Of a stretch of 64,000 nucleotides of DNA, positions 12,576-26,634 are shown one piece after another. Source of the stretch: Pholis gunnellus (Eukaryota; Chordata; Actinopteri; Perciformes; Pholidae). Numbering within the stretch: the stretch's first letter is position 1; every line of letters starts with the position of its first letter. The DNA is taken from contig OU342819.1 in the NCBI GenBank assembly GCA_910591455.2, positions 20,868,621 to 20,932,620 of the forward strand, read 5' to 3'. Under the pieces are notes generated by a model that saw only the letters and a list, made by a program, of their open reading frames with translations, did no database searches and was not told the origin of the DNA. The translations under genes and the position numbers were made by a program.

Positions 12576-13212
12576 TAGTGCTGGGCAACGATTCCAATTT
12601 TTTATTTTAATCGCAAAAAAATCATGCGATTAATCGCGATTAAAATTAATTAAATTAATAAAAAAACTAATTAATCACATTGTTATGCGCAAAGTTCAAT
12701 AATGAATTCAAGAGTAGTGTATTGTGCACTTTCATTTTAAAAGTGCTGCTATATGAACAAAAGTGCAACAACATTTGGTTTAAACACTTTAAACTAATCC
12801 GGTTCTTGTTAACAGCAGGATTCTCTTCACACAGCAGCAGTTATAACACAGTTATAATGATTCTGATAACAGATATTCAGCCGGAGTAATTTAAATGAAT
12901 CATTTCTTTTTTGCTTTTTTTTTTGTATGTTGGTCAGACACTATGCGACGCTGATTACTGTAATACGTGTGGTATTTGTTATAAATGTGCGTTAGTACAT
13001 AGAGGGTGACATGGAGGGACTTAGGACCCAGGGGACTGTAGGTGAAGCATGGAACCTGTAGTCTGTACAGCAGCAGGAAGTGACGCCACACAAACAGCTG
13101 TTCACCGCTCGGTGCCCGGTTCTTGTGTTAAATATGCGTTAACGCGCGATAAAATAATTGTCGGCGTTAATTAATGAATGCGTTAACGCGATAATAACGC
13201 GTTAAAGCGCTA
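12576..13212. mobile_element. non-autonomous hAT-type element with 8-bp target duplication
   Basis: A 637-base unit flanked by identical 8-bp sequences gttaacac (12568-12575 and 13213-13220), the target-site size of the hAT superfamily. The ends are short imperfect inverted repeats (tagtgct / agcgcta). Subterminal regions are rich in aatcgcgattaa and gcgttaacgcg motifs at opposite ends. No transposase frame is present, so it would depend on an enzyme encoded elsewhere. Confidence 0.88.
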
Positions 13213-13365
13213 GTTAACACCAGTGTGAAAGCTCACGCATCAGAACATGTTAATAACTACGATGTAGTTTGTTCATGGTAGTCTCTGTTTCCAATACAAA
13301 TGGATTGTAATTATGTAGTTTGATGCATTTTCTTTAAAGAAAAGTACATGAGCAAAGTATATTTT

Positions 13366-13380
13366 TATATATATATATAT

Positions 13381-13442
<62 letters not shown>

Positions 13443-13446
13443 TATA
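13366..13446. repeat. (TA)n microsatellite
   Basis: About 80 bases of TA with one GA interruption. Confidence 0.96.
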
Positions 13447-13599
13447 GTGTGAGTCACCTGCTATATCTCCAACCTCTAACTGGCTGTAGGCTACAGGGGA
13501 CAGATGGGGGAGAAGAGGAGCCAACCAGTGATAAAACACTTTGCTGTTTTTATATACGACTCCACCCCTCCACCAGCTCCTGAGCCTGTCTTATTGAAG

Positions 13600-13600
<1 letters not shown>

Positions 13601-13649
<49 letters not shown>
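13601..13649. repeat. (CA)n microsatellite
   Basis: 49-base uninterrupted CA tract. Confidence 0.97.
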
Positions 13650-13651
<2 letters not shown>

Positions 13652-16506
13652 AGGTCTCTTTTTTCATCAGCTTTCTGCTTTTTCTCTCTTGACTTCTATC
13701 TCTGTTTGACCGGTGTTGGTTTTTCTCTCTCTCTCCATCACTTTTTCTCATTACTCTCTCGGATCTTCGATCTTTTGACACTATTTGGTTTTTATTTCTT
13801 CATCTGTCTTCTGGATTGCTCCTTATTAAAACAGCTATGACACCTATGTGTGATAGGGTGACTTTAGAGACACTGAGTAATTCTGTCCTCTGAGGACTAC
13901 GAAGACAAACATTGATGCTTTGAGTTGATCGCTCTTTGTGTCTCGGCTCCAAAGGGAAAGTGGTTCTGCTTCCTTTTCCAGTTTCTGAGCACTTTTCTAT
14001 TCAAATTGTGTTTTTCTTTCTACTTCTCCTGCCTGCTGTAATCGATCCATTCTTCCGGAGACTATAAAATGCAGAGTCAATGTGAATGACAGCATTGAAT
14101 GTTTTTTTTAGTTAAAATAAATCGTGGGTTCTCACGATGAGACTTTCTGCCGTTTCCTCTTCCAGCAACATTTCCGCTCCTTCCTTCCAGCTCTTCCCGC
14201 TCTTCCCGCTCCGACTCTCTCTCTTTATTCGGCTCCTCGGTACTCGTAGCCGACGGTTCCCACCTTGCCCACACTTGCTGAATACCACAGCTATCGCCTC
14301 ACAGGCCTGTTCCTCTGGCTGCCGATCAGACCTTTAGCAGCTGCCCGTCACTCTGGAGATTTGGCTGCTTGTTCGTCTGCTGCTGTGTCGTTGTGCATGT
14401 CTGCTGTTCTGCAGGTCGCCAATAGCTACTTACAGTTTTTACAGGTTATTCTCTCGCCGGTCTCTACAGTTTATCATCTTGTGATATGGTTCCCTGCAAA
14501 AAGGGTTTTTTTTTTCTACAATTGCGTCAAAGAAATATCTTTGTTCAGGACATTCAGATGTGATCAGACGAGCTCCAGTAGCTACAGCTCTGCTAGACAA
14601 ACCTGGTGAGCTGTACAATCCTCAGCTGAGCTCATTAAAGATCAAAAGAACATCCACTTCAGGTTTCAGTTATTTAGGCCGGAGTTGAAATGACTCATGC
14701 ATACATGCAGCATTTAATTGTGGAATATTTTTACGTTTAAGTGCGTGTTAAATCACACAAGGTGCTCAGGAACTTCTCTCTGCTTTGGCATGAAGCTCAA
14801 GGCCTTAAAGTCTATTTGTATCTCTGAATTGTGTTAAAGTGTCGCGCGGCCCCTGACCTGCTGACCTTTGCGTCAGAGCGCCAGCTGAACCGTAACGTGA
14901 CCCAATGAAGTAAAGTCCGTATCGCAGCTTCTTCTGCGGCGTCTGCTCCTCGTCGTCTTCCTGCTCAGCAGACTAACCGTTTGTCCGTCTGACTCGCTCG
15001 CCGTCTGTCCTCTGCGGTGTGATGGATGTGAGGTGTGATCTGACATGAGAGCACAATAACTCATCTGATCGCTCGCGTCGACTCTCAGAGCACCCAGGTG
15101 GCATCCGCAGGGTGTCCCTACACGTCGACCCGTACACCTGTCTGTCCTCCTGTCTGTCTGCCTGTCTGTCGAGTGCTGAGTGTCACGGCAGTTCAGGAAA
15201 TACAAAATGCAATCTACAGGTTTCAGGAAACAAATAATGGGTTTTTTTCTTGTTGCTCAGGTAAAAAGTGATGCCGATGGAAAGTCCATTAGAAACCTTA
15301 TTCCTGGTGAACACGCAAATGAAAGAACTATTGGTGTGAGAGAGGAGACGTTTGGTTTTATAGTCCTGGTTTTGTTGCCTAAACCAAACTGTCGTATTTA
15401 ACATAATGTTTCCGTGTACACAGCAGCAGTAGATTGCATTTTGTGACTATTTCATGAGCTGGTGTTTATTGTTAATGAGGTAGAACAGTTGAATTATTCA
15501 GGCGGCAGATTGTGACGCATATTTATTCATTTATTTAGCGCTAAATCACCAGCGGACGAACGTCTCGTGTTCTGGACAGATGGCTCACGTCTCCACAAAG
15601 TGTGAGGAAGTTTCACTGAATCCAGATTATAATTATACTCAAATATAGATCCAGTCTGCATTTAAACTTAACGGTAAAAACATTCTCTTCAGTTAGAAAA
15701 CATAACATTTTTAAATTGCTCAATAATTGTACTTATTATCATGAAGGTCTTGAATGTTTCCAGGTTTGCTTCTTCTACTGATGCTGTTTGTGTTTCTCTC
15801 TGTGAAGAACATCGTGACGAAGCTCTTTGTGTTGCTGATTGGATTTTAAATGAACGAAACTTTTCAGTAAACCGTGAAGTTAGAGCCGCGACTGCTTTCA
15901 GAGGTTGAACCTTTTATGCAGGAGCTCGCGCTCTGCAACACACATTTAACCGTCACCGACCCAGCAACATGCGGCACAACCTCCCTTTGACCCCTGCAGG
16001 GTGTTTTTAACGGTGCAACATCTGTAAAGGGATGTTCCCTTCCTGATGGGCGTGATGACGCACCACACCTCCAACTCTCCTGTAACAGCCGGGACGGGTT
16101 TTTATGTCGAGGCTTGTTACCTCGTGGAAACAGCAGGAAGGAGCGTTACATCACATCCTGGTCTCTTCAGGACCAGATTCGCTTTCATCAGACAAAAACA
16201 GAACTTCCCGCTCTGCGTGTCACAAAAAAAACATAATGTTTTCTGTGGAACTGCGTTCATTTGAGGTTTTGTATTCACTAAAGTAGGAATCCTCTACATG
16301 CTCAATCATTGAGACTTTTATTTTACAGAACTAAGCTGCAAATTAACAAATCTAGAGTACGAGTCGAATCAATAAATGTGAGATTTGACCGGTTACGCTC
16401 AGTGAACAGCTGAACATCCACAGACGTCGTGAGCAGATAATAACTTCTGTTCTTCAAGCTGCCGGAGTCTTTTTATTCTCTTTTAGAACAAACAGTGGAG
16501 ACTTTT

Positions 16507-16508
<2 letters not shown>

Positions 16509-16545
<37 letters not shown>
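16509..16545. repeat. (CA)n microsatellite
   Basis: 37-base CA tract. Confidence 0.95.
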
Positions 16546-16548
<3 letters not shown>

Positions 16549-17093
16549 CCGGTAGTGTCTCATTTTAAAATGGATAAGCAGCGTGAGTCACGCTAGTTGC
16601 CATGGCAGCATTTGTTGTGCGTTTGTCGGTGGTTCTCTGCTGTTAAAGTTTTGACTGACGCATCATTCTGGGATGGAAGAGGATCGTTGAGCTGTGATTC
16701 GTAGACAATATCCCACGAAATCAATCTGTATGAATCCATTTATTAATGAAGAATCTTTCACACTGGAGGCTGTTTGTTCCCGTTTGGACCAAGAAGACAA
16801 TATTCACGTGTTTCTTGCTAACTTCTGTACTTCAGTAACACCACTTCCACAGTTATTTTAGCCCAAAACACAATCTTTTCCTCAGTAGTGTCTGATTAGT
16901 TCTGTTGCCTAAACCTGACCAAGTGCTTCACCATCTATTCATGAACCTGACTGTGTAACGACCACGATGTTCCTGTGAAGCTTATTTTTAAAACGCACAA
17001 TAAATCAGAATCGTTTATTGCCAATGTATGTTTCACATACAAGGAATTAGTCAAGAGAATTAAGGTTTTCGTAGGATGTCAAACGAAGCGTCG

Positions 17094-17158
17094 TTGCATT
17101 GCTGCATTGCTGCGTTGCTGCATTGCTGCGTTGCTGCATTGCTGCGTTGCTGCATTGC
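17094..17158. repeat. short tandem repeat, gctgcattgctgcgtt unit
   Basis: Alternating 8-base units attgctgc and gttgctgc, about eight in a row. Confidence 0.92.
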
Positions 17159-19850
17159 TCAAACAAGACACTGCAGGAAGTAGCAGGATCTTAAAGGCTG
17201 CTCTCTGCATTCATCTTTTTCAGCATTTTACAATCTTTTGCACTTTTTTTGCTCAGTGTCACGTTTCAGGGCATCGTTGTGGCTGCGCAGCAGCAGGCAG
17301 GTGAGGGCTTGTTTGTGTAACATTACACCTCCATGAACATACTGATCTTTGTCTATCATGATATCCTGATACACTATCTTACACCTTTGGAATCCAGCTC
17401 GTTGAGGGGCACGGTTCAGTGATCCCTCTGAACCAGCACACACTGTTTGTGTTGGTCTGTCTGCGTTAGTCTGCTCACCCGTGCACAGGATTGAGACTGT
17501 AAGGTATGCGAGTGTTCTTACATTCCTGTACCTGCTGTGTGTGTGTGTGGAGCACATGTCCTCATAAGGATATAAAATGAAGGTCAGCGGGAGGCGAAAG
17601 AACACCCGAACTATAAATCTCACACAGCATAATATCTTCCACGCAAGCAGCCATTAGTTCTATTCATCGCACTATGAAAATCAACTTGCATGGACTCGAA
17701 CCGGCGCAGTAATCCATCACAGGGAACACTTTCTCACCTTCTCTTTTGTCGAAGTTACATAACTTTTCATGTTGCAGTAGAGTTATAATAGAGCGCACGG
17801 CTCTGAGATTCATCCCCGGTGGTGCATTCAGGTGCTCGTGGGAAACATCGGAGACTTGAGCGCTGTCACCGGACAGCAACCGGACAACAACACGACATCG
17901 CTGTCTTTAACAAAATCAAGACGTCCAGAGATGGAAGCACTCTTTGGAGAATGCCAATATCCAGAATTCTCATGAATATATGAAGCTTTAAATGTACCGA
18001 GTTTGGTCCCTTTTTATCACAAAATGAACAATAGGTTTGCTTTGTTTACCTGCACAAAGACTCCAAAAGTCATTTCAAAGATGTAAAATCACAATTTCCC
18101 CCTTCAGCTCGACACGCTGCGCCTCGGTTAAGGACGCGTTTCCTGTTTCGGAGCTCGGAGCTTTGTGACCTTTTCAATTACACTCTTGAGCACGAGTGTG
18201 TGTAGGACTGACTCGACCCGTGTAATGAGGTCTCGCTCCGGGTCCGTTTGTTCAGGCCGCAATAATTAGACCGTGTCAGCAGAAGACAGGCGGGAATAAT
18301 GGAATCGCAGCGTGGACGTCCTCTTCCTCTCCTCGGGGTGGTCGTGTGTGTTTGAGAGAGAAAGAGAACAAAAACACAGCACGCGTGACCTAAAATAGAG
18401 TCGCAGTTCATTTCGGCTTCCCCACAAGTGTGTGTGTGGAGGATGATTGTGTACGTTTGTAACCGGTGTTTATCCAGCGACAGCGTTTCTGCTCTTTGTT
18501 CGGGACGCCTCGGCTTCACCTTCCTGTGTTTATAATCGGGCCACTTTCACACCGGCTGCTCTGAAATTGCATCGGAAATTTTTGGAAGTATGAAATCTTT
18601 TCCCAGACCCGGGTGTTGGATGTTCTTCCTGTTATGATGGACATTTGAAAACCTAAAAATAAATACCTGAAATAATGTAAATAAGATATTTAGATTAGTG
18701 TTAAGAATGCTTGTGACTAGGGCTCAAATAATACGTTAAAACAAGTTCTAACGAGGTTTCTTATGTTGATCTTTGTCGTTAATCATCAAAATATAGATTC
18801 AATGATCATTTTAATGCTTAACTTACAGTCGGTGGCCATGTATTCATCGGTTTACCATTCTTTCCCCCCTTTTTACATTTATTATGGAGGAAACCGTACA
18901 TGTGTTGACAGATTTAAGACTCATACGTAGCTCTCTGCTGAATGTGGCTGTTCATCCAGTGTGGAGTCAAAAATAACTTCAGCGGAAATATTGTTGTTGT
19001 GGATTTTATCCTAAAAAATGTCGTTTAATGAGTGGTTTAGAAATCAAGCGTCACGAAACGTGTGAACACGTTTGAGAAGGTTTTAATGTTTTTTAGTTTT
19101 CTTTTGTCAAAAATAACAATAACCAAACCAGATACTTTGGGAATCACCGAGTTGTGGCAGGTTTTCAGACGATCCATCTGCTCTTGTTTTATTCCTTGTC
19201 TTTGTATTCTCCTCTCCGTAGCGGGGATGAGTCTACATGGAGACAGTTGGTGTGGAAGCAGAGCCAGGCTCGGGTAAACTTGTCAGCGTGAACAGTGTGT
19301 CAACTGTGGCAACGAGCAGCCGAACGAGGGCAGTGGAGACGTGGCGACGTGGATCTGCACGGCTGCATGTGTCAGTTCTTGGACGTGTTGATGTGGATGT
19401 GTTCGTGTTTTTGTTGTGTACACAATATGGTGCTGTACACACGGTGGGAGGACACCGAATTCATTTGGTTTGTTGCTTATTCTGCCAAATGTGGATTTGT
19501 AGACAGACGTTTGTTTGTCGTGGATCTCTGTCACACGAGGATAGAAGAGCTTAGCTGTGTGATTCTATGCAGACGTTTTCCTTTTTCTTTCTCAAATACA
19601 TGAAGGTTTTTGTATCTTTTAATATCTTGTTCACGCAACATAAACATGGATTTCCTCAAAACATATTAATTTATTTAAAACGATTGACTCCGTATAATCT
19701 GAAAAAGGCTTTATTGTCCGTCATAAGAGGATGCAATTTATCTCTGACGTCACAAGTCTTTCACCGCTTCTCTTTAAAACCCACGGACACTGAGCAACGT
19801 GTTTTGCTAAAAGCTTTTTGTATCAGCGTTGAGTTATGAAGAGTCCTGCT

Positions 19851-20302
19851 TAGGGCTGCACAATTAATCGAATTTTAATCGCGATCACGATTTTGGCTGC
19901 CACGATTAAATGAGCATGATCGTCTGCGATGTTGACAGTTTAAAATGCTCTGCTACATATCAAATCAAGCGCTTCCTCAATTAACAGTCAGCCGACCACC
20001 AGGGGGCGAACGAGATGAGAGCTGTCATGCGCGCACCCTGTAGAAGTAGAAGAGCAGAGAGACGGGAGCTTGAAGGACGAGTACTTGTGCTTAATTTATT
20101 TACACAGCGGCATGTCATGTCTGTCACTACATGGTCGCAGTTTACAATTCCCCTGCTCTCTGTATCGCGTACGGCGGCGTGTCCCCCCCCCCCCCCCGCC
20201 AAGCATCTATGGTCCGGTAGCTGGCCATTAATGAGTAATCGTGATCTCAATATTGATCAAAATAATCGCGATTATGATTTTGGCCATAATCGTGCAGCCC
20301 TA
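19851..20302. mobile_element. non-autonomous hAT-type element with 8-bp target duplication
   Basis: A 452-base unit flanked on both sides by gtcctgct (19843-19850 and 20303-20310). The terminal inverted repeats are tagggctgcac at the left and gtgcagcccta at the right, 11 of 11 matching, followed by mirrored runs of aatcgcgatt sequence. This TIR and 8-bp duplication are classic for hAT elements common in fish genomes. No transposase is encoded. It contains a 15-base C run (20183-20197) and a CTCF-like motif at 19996-20008. Confidence 0.93.
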
Positions 20303-21431
20303 GTCCTGCTTTCCTTCTGACTGATTAGACGCTGAGATCGCAGAGTTGGGACTCGGTGGCTCACGTTATCTTTAGTTGCACGGCAGATGAACTACATAAA
20401 ATACACACATTTCCTGATTTAATGGGAAAATATCAGCTCAAAGATTTACGAGATAGTTAACGTTATTTCAAGGATTCCAGCAGTGGCTGAGTGGCGGCGA
20501 TGCAGCAGAATGAGAGATTACAGACCTCTGCACACGCAACGCTACTGGGGGAGATAATAGCTATTACGAGTTGAGTTTTTAGTTTTTTTTTACCAGTGTT
20601 GATTAAAACCGACAGATGTGTTCGATAATGTTCATCAAAGGGAGAATTCTGACGTCTTGCTCAAGGGCACTTCAGCAGTTATAGATGCAGGGCAGAAGGA
20701 GGGTGTGAAGCTGATTAACGAGAAACATTTTATTGGGTCAAAAATGTGATTAAATTCAAATGTGGCCTCCTAAAACCGAAGGAAGCCCGCCGATATATAT
20801 CTCGCCTGATACGCAGGGATGTACTGCAAAAGGAACACGCCAGCAATTTTTTTCAAACGGCGACCCGATGTGATGTCAATCTGCTGCGCCACAAATGGAG
20901 ATGAATAATGGACCGAGAAATCATGTGTGCTCCACGCTGGGAAGCAAAGTGATGTTGATTCAGTGAAATCGGAAACGAGAGAGAGACAGAGAGAGATGCG
21001 GCAGTGCAGGCAGGGCGGAGGAGCTTTCAGTGCAGCTGAAGCTCCATCACCTTCCATGTGACACTGTGACAACCTCGTTTAGATCTGAGGAATGAAGGGA
21101 AGCAGCGAGACAGATGGGGGTGAACAGTGAGACAGGCCCGGGGGGGTTATAGTATGAAGCCAGCTGCATGGAAACACTCAGTGCTGTTTTTTATTTGGCT
21201 GTCAGATTGGAGACGGTAGATAAAGAACTGAGTTAAAGGGGGAAAGACTGATGATCTATGTGGATTTACATGGTTTCTGTTGGTCGTACGTACTTTTATT
21301 CTTTAACTATAGACTGTATGAAATGTGGACGTAGTCTCCGCGGGTTTCTGAGGAGCCGTTGTTAAAATAAGCTAATCTGACAAATGGGCAAAGAGGTGGA
21401 TCGTCGGTGGAGCTGAGGCGGGTCCATGTCC

Positions 21432-21840
21432 TAAAGCTGCATTCTCTCTAGTGTCCACCAGGGGGCGACTCCTCTGGTTGTATAGAAGTCTATGAGAAAA
21501 TGACTCTACTTCTCTCTTGATTTATTACCTCAGTAAACATTGTAAACATGAGTTTATGGTCTCAATCTCTAGTTTCAAGTCTTCTTCAATACAGCATGAT
21601 GTTCATTTAGTAAATGATGGTCCATTTAGAGTCACACAGACCATAAAGCAGGGGATGCTTTAGGGGCGGGGCTACACAGTGATTGACAGGTCTCTACCAG
21701 AGACGTATACGACGTCTCTACATCACTTCAGTCCAAATATGGTCACTTCCTTTCACTGGTTGCACAAAAACAAGATGGCGACGGCAATCCACAAACTAAT
21801 GTATGACGTCACGATGACTACGTCTGGTTGGCCCCCACCC
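21432..21840 (+). repeat. family A interspersed repeat, copy 3
   Basis: Near-identical to copies 2, 4, 8 and 9 over the first 260 bases, then a diverged end (gacgtatacgacgtctctac... gacgtcacgatgactacg). Sequence on both sides (21309-21420 and 21880-22010) looks like other fish repeat ends (atagactgtatgaaatgtggacgtagtc; gatctatgggggagtcgctcgc), so the copy may sit in a composite repeat. Confidence 0.9.
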
Positions 21841-23437
21841 GTCAGTCAAAGTGGCCACGCCTTAAATTGTGTTTAACTTTAAGCCTTGATATAATTTAAA
21901 GTTAGTGAGTATAAAGATGATTGTACCCGTATAGTTTGAACATAGGGATCTATGGGGGAGTCGCTCGCTTTTGCCTCTAGTGGTCATTCGATGAACTGCA
22001 TTATTTGGCTTCGTTTCTCAGCACCTGTGGTCGCTGCTTGTTCTGAACCGGCTTCATGAATCGGATGGTTGAAGGATATCTAGGAGCTCACTGGAGTGAT
22101 GCCAGTGAGTTTTACTAACAAGTGTTCTCTAACATGTCAATTTTCAAAATGGCGACTGAATGGAATGAAACCTTCTCGTGTTTGAATGAGTTTGTCCTTT
22201 TGTTTTTTACAGTTTCATTCGTTGGTTCCCTCCAGCCTAAAAACAGAAGCGTTGTGTTGGTAGATGTGTGTTTTGTTCTCTTGTTCCCGTCTCTTTACAT
22301 TCTGCATCTTCTCTTGGGGACATTGGCTGTATGTTAATGGCTGTAATTGTTTTCTCTTTCTCTCTTTGCTTGTTTCTGGTCGACGTGACGTTCCCTCTGG
22401 GTTCTCAGAGCTGCTTTCTTCTCTTGTTTCTCTCACAGTTTTCTTTCCATCAGTTTTCTTCTCAGTTTCACTTTTTCTTTCACTTTTGTCTCAACCTGTC
22501 ACTTTTCTTCTCTCTTTGCGGCTCTTTTGATTTATTTCTTTGTTTCCTCTTTCTGTCACTGGCTTCCTCTCGTTCTCATTTATTTTGTTCGATCACGTCG
22601 TTCCTCTCACTGCTGTTCTTGTTCTGTCTTTTCTTTCCTCTATCTGTCTCTGTTCAAACTATATCTCCACTTTCTTTTGCTCCTCTTTCTTTCTTTCACT
22701 TTGTCTTTATGTTTCCTTCATTGACGAGGCTTTAGTCTTTATTTCCCTCCTATTTGATTGGGCTTCTCCACCTGACGACCATTGAAGGCTTTTATTGTGA
22801 AGCAGCTACAGCTTCCTGTCCATTCACTACTGTTCCTCCTGGATAAATACATAAAGGGGAGATATGTACTCGTTAGCTTAACTATTAGTACTATTATTAC
22901 CGCTATTATTTTTATCATGTGTTTTCGGAGGTCAAAAGTCAGGAACTGTTTAAAAAAATGAAATAGACATAAAGGGGATTGTTAAAGAACAAAGACACAC
23001 GTGCATCTCAACGAGCTCTTTCTGCAGTTTCTGCCTCAAAACAAATGCGTTTCTCTGTTTCAATAATTATATGAAAAATGATGGACATTAATGGTGGTTA
23101 ACCACAAATCCACGAGGTCAGAAAACATCCTTATTGTCCACCAGTGTCGTTTCATTTCCTACACTAGACTCATAAAACACCACTTTATCAGGTAAATTCA
23201 GAATATAGAAAAACTAAAGAAAGGTGGAAGCGTACATTTAATGAAGGTACTTGCGTTTAAAACGACGTGAAGAAAGAAGAAAGAGCCGCGTCGTCGGAAA
23301 GAGCAGCGAGAGTCACGACGACAGAGAACGCCTGTTTGTTTTCACACACAGCCTGTCTGCCCATCCCACGCCCTGTCTCACATTCACTCACATGCAGGCG
23401 ACACTGAAGTTCTCAGTTTTGTTCTCTGTTGCTGCTG

Positions 23438-23562
<125 letters not shown>

Positions 23563-23668
23563 CAGACCTGTGGGACTTCCTGTGGTTTTGGTTTCTTTTG
23601 TCAGTCTTGAGAGAGCTCTCATTAATGAACATCAAAACCTTTTCTTTCTTCGTCTTCTCTCTCTGTGT

Positions 23669-23720
23669 CACACACACACCTACACACACACTCACACCTA
23701 CACTCACACCTACACACACA

Positions 23721-23761
<41 letters not shown>
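23669..23761. repeat. (CA)n microsatellite, imperfect
   Basis: CA tract with ctacac and ctcac interruptions at its left end, 110 bases from the GT tract and complementary to it, so the two could pair as a long stem. Confidence 0.95.
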
Positions 23762-23763
<2 letters not shown>

Positions 23764-25219
23764 AGCATGCCTCTTCGCACCTCTGAGCAGGAAGCAGAGT
23801 GAACTCGGTCCCCAGATGTGGCGATGTACCTGTGAAAATAATGTCAACAAGCAGTCGCAGCAGTGACAGGTGTGTCGTCGCTCGTACGACTTTAGATTGA
23901 ATACCGCCTTCACACCAAGTCACCATTTTGAACCTGCGCTGTGCTTCATCAGCAGACGGAGGAAATGAGCTCATCTGGTCAAAGTGAAGACAAACAATGC
24001 AAAGAATCAGAATAATTGATATTCTCCGTTTTCTTTAAATGTCCTGAACAAAATCAAGTGCTTGATGAAACATAATATGAAGGAAGAAAGACTGATTAAA
24101 TGCACAAATAGTTTACTTTTACATTCTTATTCAGCTCGATGTAAATGTTTCTTTCGGGCGCTTCTAATCTGCTAAATGCTGGAATGCAGCTGTTGTTAAT
24201 AAGTATTATTTACCTTTGTAATATATTTTGAGTTAAAGGTGCAATATATGATATTCAGAGCGTTGCAGGAGCTAACAGCTAACGCGTGGAGGTTCCATTG
24301 AGTTACATCATGATGCGTTCAGGCTCCAGTCGGTGACAGTTGGAGTTGGGCGAAGGTGAATCATAACGTTAACGTGATGTGTTCAAATGTAATCTTGTAA
24401 AATGTAGTTTTTGGGGAGAAACTTGAATAAATCCAGTTGTTTGAAGATGTTTTCACAGCAACGTAAATATATATTAGATGATTTATGAGCTGTTTAACTT
24501 CCTAACTTTTATAGCTTATAACACGTCAATAACACTGCAAATATATTCATACCAGCTGGTAAAACAACAACAACACTGGGCGTCTCTAAAAGTTCTATTT
24601 GCTGCTTTTCTTTATCTGCGGAGCCGATTTTGTTCAACTTTCATAAACTGAAAATAATTATTTTACCTTTCGGCTTGACACAAAATGGAATGATGGGCAC
24701 CTGTGGTGTGTAATCTCCTGCTAGTTTGTTATTTTCCCTGTCGGCTTAGAGAGACAATTCTCCCAGCAGAGTGTGGACCGATGAACCAGAAGGGAAAAAG
24801 TCAAATTTCCATCTCAGCATGAGTCAGAATCACGGGAGCAGTGAGATCCGTCGCACGCCACACCGAGCTGATCCAGAGCCATTCTGCATCAATTAGAGCT
24901 TTCCTCTGTGGATAATTGTGTCATTACAACAGGAAGATTGTTGGTTTCATTGCGTCTCAGCGTGATTCATGATCCACGCTGGTAACACTCGGGCCGCCCA
25001 GCTGTGTGTGTGATGCACAGTTTACAGGCTGGCTGGTGTCAGAAGTTATTAATACGGAGTGACGAAGTGAGCTGAAAGATGGTTACAAAGCCGTGAATGT
25101 TGGTGTATTAGTCAAAGATCTCTCATTTTGATACCAATATTCAGTTAGCTGCTAAACCAAAAGCAAGACTCTAAACTCAGAGACTCGGTTCTGAACAGTG
25201 AAGCTGATGCTTCATGTGT

Positions 25220-25620
25220 TAAAGCTGCTTTCTCTCTAGTGTCCACCAGGGGGCGACTCCTCTGGTTGTATAGAAGTCTATGAGAAAATGACTCTACTTC
25301 TCTCTTGATTTATTACCTCAGTAAACATTGTAAACATGAGTTTATGGTCTCAATCTCTAGTTTCAAGTCTTCTTCAATACAGCATGATGTTCATTTAGTA
25401 AATGATGGTCCATTTAGAGTCACACAGACCATAAAGCAGGGGATGCTTTAGGGCGGGGCTTGCTGTGATTGACGGGTCTCCACCAGAGACGTATCCAGTG
25501 TCTTTACGTCACTCCTCCAAATATGGTAACTTCCGCTCAACGGTTGCAAAAAAAAGAATCCAAGCTGGTGTCGGTGAAATCGCCGAACTCGAGGATTCAA
25601 AACGCCTGAAACGGTCTATG
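25220..25620 (+). repeat. family A interspersed repeat, copy 4
   Basis: Forward copy starting at taaagctgctttctctctagtgtccacc, full core present, with a slightly degraded right end. Confidence 0.9.
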
Positions 25621-26594
25621 AATCAGACTCAGTGATAATAGGTTTCTATTTATGTATTTTGGGTAATTTAGGACTTTGCACTCTCCAGCAGTGATTTTCT
25701 ACCTGCCAGAAAAGTCAGAGGGACATTTTTCTGAATACGTTATCTCATGAAAGAGTTTGATGTGAAGGGTGAGGAAATGGCTTCTGAGATCAAAATGACA
25801 TTAAGTTAGGGTGTCGTTACCCTTTTGCCCACTTAGCTTCACTCCTTTCAGACATTACATGCATATTACTTCCTGCCGTTTCAGATTTCAACAAACCTGA
25901 AACCTGAACTCCTTAAATCCCAGTTCCCCCCCCTCAGGCGGAGACTTGTGGTGGTAATAGCGTCGGTAAATGGAGCGGGAGCGCAGACTGTTTGAAACTT
26001 TAAGAATGCCTCGGAGACATGCAGACTTGAACATCTAAGAAATGTGTACACGGCCTAATGAAGAGAAATGGTGAGTAGTAGTTTGGCTCCAGTCTTACAA
26101 TAAAGTAGATTTCAAAGGAACACGGCTCCCTCCTTCAGAGACTCGACGAGGACTCTCAAGACATTTATTTCTTTCTCTAAAAGGATTCACACGTCTTCCC
26201 TCGTCCTCGGTTAGATTTCCTTTGACAGCGACGCGGTGCGTTAATCTTCCGTTATCTTGTAACTGAAGGCCGATCATTTCTGCATGATGCAGCGGAACAG
26301 CTTCAGACAACAAACAACAACAAACAACAACAGAGCATTCAGTTGTATCCTGTGGAGATTTCTATGTGGAAGAAATATATATATTACTTCTGGCCCGATA
26401 CTGAACTCGTTTTAAGAGGAGCAGCGTTGCAAACTGTGCACGTGTCGGTGGATTTATCATTTACTTGTAACCTTTTATTTTCAGGAGGACGCTCTTTGTG
26501 CTGAGCGTGCTCGTTTTAATGCACCACGCTGCTCCACATTTATATTGTTAGACACCTTCACACCTGGGAGCAGCGCAGGAACACTCGGTCCCAT

Positions 26595-26634
26595 GTGGAG
26601 CCCGGTGCCTTGCTTCAAAGGCACCGGGCTCCAC
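26595..26634. repeat. 17-bp perfect hairpin, 6-base loop
   Basis: Arms gtggagcccggtgcctt (26595-26611) and its exact complement (26618-26634) around loop gcttca. A few more bases pair beyond the arms if one bulge is allowed. Confidence 0.9.
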
